Of a stretch of 7,089 nt of DNA, positions 5,647-7,089 are shown one piece after another. The stretch lies in contig JAUUVJ010000213.1 in the NCBI GenBank assembly GCA_030589605.1, positions 1-7,089 on the forward strand, read 5' to 3'. Each line of letters opens with the position of its first letter. Positions within the stretch are counted from its first letter, which is position 1. A program made the position numbers and the translations under genes. Under the pieces are notes generated by a model, which did not search any database, was not told the DNA's origin, and worked only from the letters and a program-made list of their open reading frames with translations. This DNA is from Candidatus Hodarchaeota archaeon (GTDB lineage: Archaea > Asgardarchaeota > Heimdallarchaeia > Hodarchaeales > Hodarchaeaceae).

Positions 5647-7089
5647 TTAAAAGGTTATAGTACGGTTCACTATTTTCTTTCGCAATATAACAAAAATAAG
5701 AATTGATAACAGTGTAAATGAATAAATCCATCCCGGTGTTTCTAATGATTTTATTTCCTCTATTGTATCACGAGGAATATAGATTGTTCTATAGGATACT
5801 AGTCCAGACTCACTTACAGCTTCTACTTTGATATATAGACCTTCAACAGTATCAACTTTTTCATTTGATTCTAGTTCATGGAAAATATAACTGATATTTG
5901 TCGAAAAATAATTATCTTGAATGTTCTGTTGAAATAAATACCATTCTGATTCATTGCTATTGGAATAATATATTGAATAACTAACATCATATCCAAGTGA
6001 GTCTACAGATTTACTCCATTCAAAACTATACATCGGTGTAGAATAATATTTTGCTTCAGTATCAGGAACAGTAATCCATGGGCTAGACAATGTGTGTTCA
6101 ATATTTTGAATGACAAATAGATGATTTAATTCTGTGAAAGAATCATTTAATCCAGCCCATGCTATTAAATATATTGAGTTAAGATACCAAGAGTTAAACG
6201 ATGTTGTATCCCATATATATTCTGTTTCTGTAGTTGTTGTCAAAAGTGTAGTGTTAGAAATCTGTATTAAACCACTGTCGTCCTTATAGTGCATAACATA
6301 ATACAAAATATAGGAAACTTCATAATTACGTGTGCTTATTGCGGGATCCCAATTGATTTTGTAATTACCAGAAACGATTTCGTCTTGTTGAGGACTTAAT
6401 ATTTTGGGGGAAGACAATGTGATTGTGTTATTTATACTAAATTCATTAGAAATTGATTCTTGATAAAGATTATCGGTTGTTATTTCCTCATAACTATGTG
6501 AGATCACTTTAATCATATATCCATTCTTGTCTGGATTAAGATTTGAGTCAAATATAAGACTGGAATCACTAATGTCTGTTGCAAGAGTTGACCATGTTTC
6601 ACCTCGATTATTTGATATGAGAACTGTATATGATACAGGATTGCTCCAAGTATCTATTGATTCAGTCCAATCGATAGAGACACTTTCCCAGACAATATTA
6701 TTTATCCCTATTGTATCTATCATAAATCCTGTGAGCTCTCGAGGATAATTAATTATATTTATTGTCACTTCGTACTCAGATGATATATTTTCTGCACTTG
6801 TGGCAATCACTTTAACTGCATAACTACCATTTAATAAACCACATGATTTCCAATTAATAAATTCCAGATCATAGTCTGTAGTTAGGTTAAATATCAATTG
6901 TCCGTTATTATAATCTATACAAACTGAATAAGTTACATTCGTTCCATATGGGACAATCGATTCCTGCCAATTTATATCAATAATTCCAGAGTTTGTCTCG
7001 TCTGGTTGTAAAGAAGTAATAATTGGAATTGAGGGTTGATGATTTAATATTTCAATAAATCCATTTGAAATTATTGTAGTATTTAGACC
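5647..7089 (-). CDS. Cell-surface protein with four Fn3/Ig-like modules and C-terminal membrane anchor, partial (N-terminus beyond right edge)
   Basis: The frame is open from the right edge to the stop at 5647, giving the last 480 residues of a larger protein. A TTG at 6897 is not the start, because 64 more in-frame codons lie upstream in the window. Four beta-rich modules of about 100 residues follow each other (about 21-115, 116-222, 223-332, 333-440). Each has a W-x3-[SI][IVS] strand (INWQESI, IDWTESI, INWDPAI, FEWSKSV) followed by a VSY or VTY strand, as in fibronectin-III/Ig-like folds. Modules 3 and 4 open with the same TLSSP word. About ten N-x-S/T sequons are present, as expected for an exported archaeal glycoprotein. 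It ends with a helix at about 453-470 (WIYSFTLLSILIFVIL) and a basic tail (RKKIVNR), so the modules face outside. A role in surface structure or adhesion is plausible; no enzyme motif is seen. Confidence 0.85.
   Translation of the reverse strand, partial: GLNTTIISNGFIEILNHQPSIPIITSLQPDETNSGIIDINWQESIVPYGTNVTYSVCIDYNNGQLIFNLTTDYDLEFINWKSCGLLNGSYAVKVIATSAENISSEYEVTINIINYPRELTGFMIDTIGINNIVWESVSIDWTESIDTWSNPVSYTVLISNNRGETWSTLATDISDSSLIFDSNLNPDKNGYMIKVISHSYEEITTDNLYQESISNEFSINNTITLSSPKILSPQQDEIVSGNYKINWDPAISTRNYEVSYILYYVMHYKDDSGLIQISNTTLLTTTTETEYIWDTTSFNSWYLNSIYLIAWAGLNDSFTELNHLFVIQNIEHTLSSPWITVPDTEAKYYSTPMYSFEWSKSVDSLGYDVSYSIYYSNSNESEWYLFQQNIQDNYFSTNISYIFHELESNEKVDTVEGLYIKVEAVSESGLVSYRTIYIPRDTIEEIKSLETPGWIYSFTLLSILIFVILRKKIVNRTITF

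Noticed and set aside
6527..6748. 73-codon plus-strand ORF opposite the surface protein
   Set aside because: It is antisense to the repeated modules and has no promoter or ribosome site.
5647..6897. Start of the surface protein at TTG 6897
   Set aside because: The same frame continues without a stop to the right edge, and the upstream part completes the first beta module, so the true start is outside the window.
1..7089. CRISPR array, transposon ends or defence genes
   Set aside because: No regularly spaced direct repeats, no terminal inverted repeats and no nuclease or transposase catalytic motifs were seen.

Overview
The window is AT-rich (roughly one third GC by eye) and looks archaeal. 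TATA-box-like elements with short leaders lie upstream of several starts, TTG start codons are used, and there is a large secreted protein made of repeated beta-type modules with a single C-terminal membrane anchor. The style (surface protein architecture, lineage-specific proteins of unknown function) fits an Asgard or related archaeon, but I cannot fix the lineage from sequence alone. Nearly all coding sequence is on the minus strand.

Region 1 to 4363 (minus strand, read from 4363 towards 1) is a compact operon for an ABC importer. It encodes a fused 12-helix permease, then two different ATPases, then a PhoU-like DUF47 protein that runs off the left edge. Gene junctions are very tight: a 16-base gap holding a Shine-Dalgarno, then a TAATG overlap, then an 8-base overlap into a TTG start. 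The layout suggests one transport machine in which the two ATPases serve the two halves of the fused permease and the DUF47 protein acts as a regulatory partner. DUF47 proteins usually accompany phosphate uptake, and the permease carries an oxyanion-importer-like motif, so phosphate or a related anion is the leading guess for the substrate. No solute-binding protein is visible.

Region 4364 to 4846 has no confident gene. It holds the probable operon promoter, a 54-codon plus-strand ORF that may be the broken start of a longer gene, and a small GTTCGA-type repeat or palindrome.

Region 4847 to 5572 (minus) encodes a protein I do not recognise with a probable zinc-binding C-terminus. It has its own promoter, built on a perfect 12-bp palindrome containing a TATA box. 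Region 5647 to 7089 (minus) is the C-terminal 480 residues of a large cell-surface protein with four Fn3/Ig-like modules and a C-terminal transmembrane anchor; its start lies beyond the right edge.
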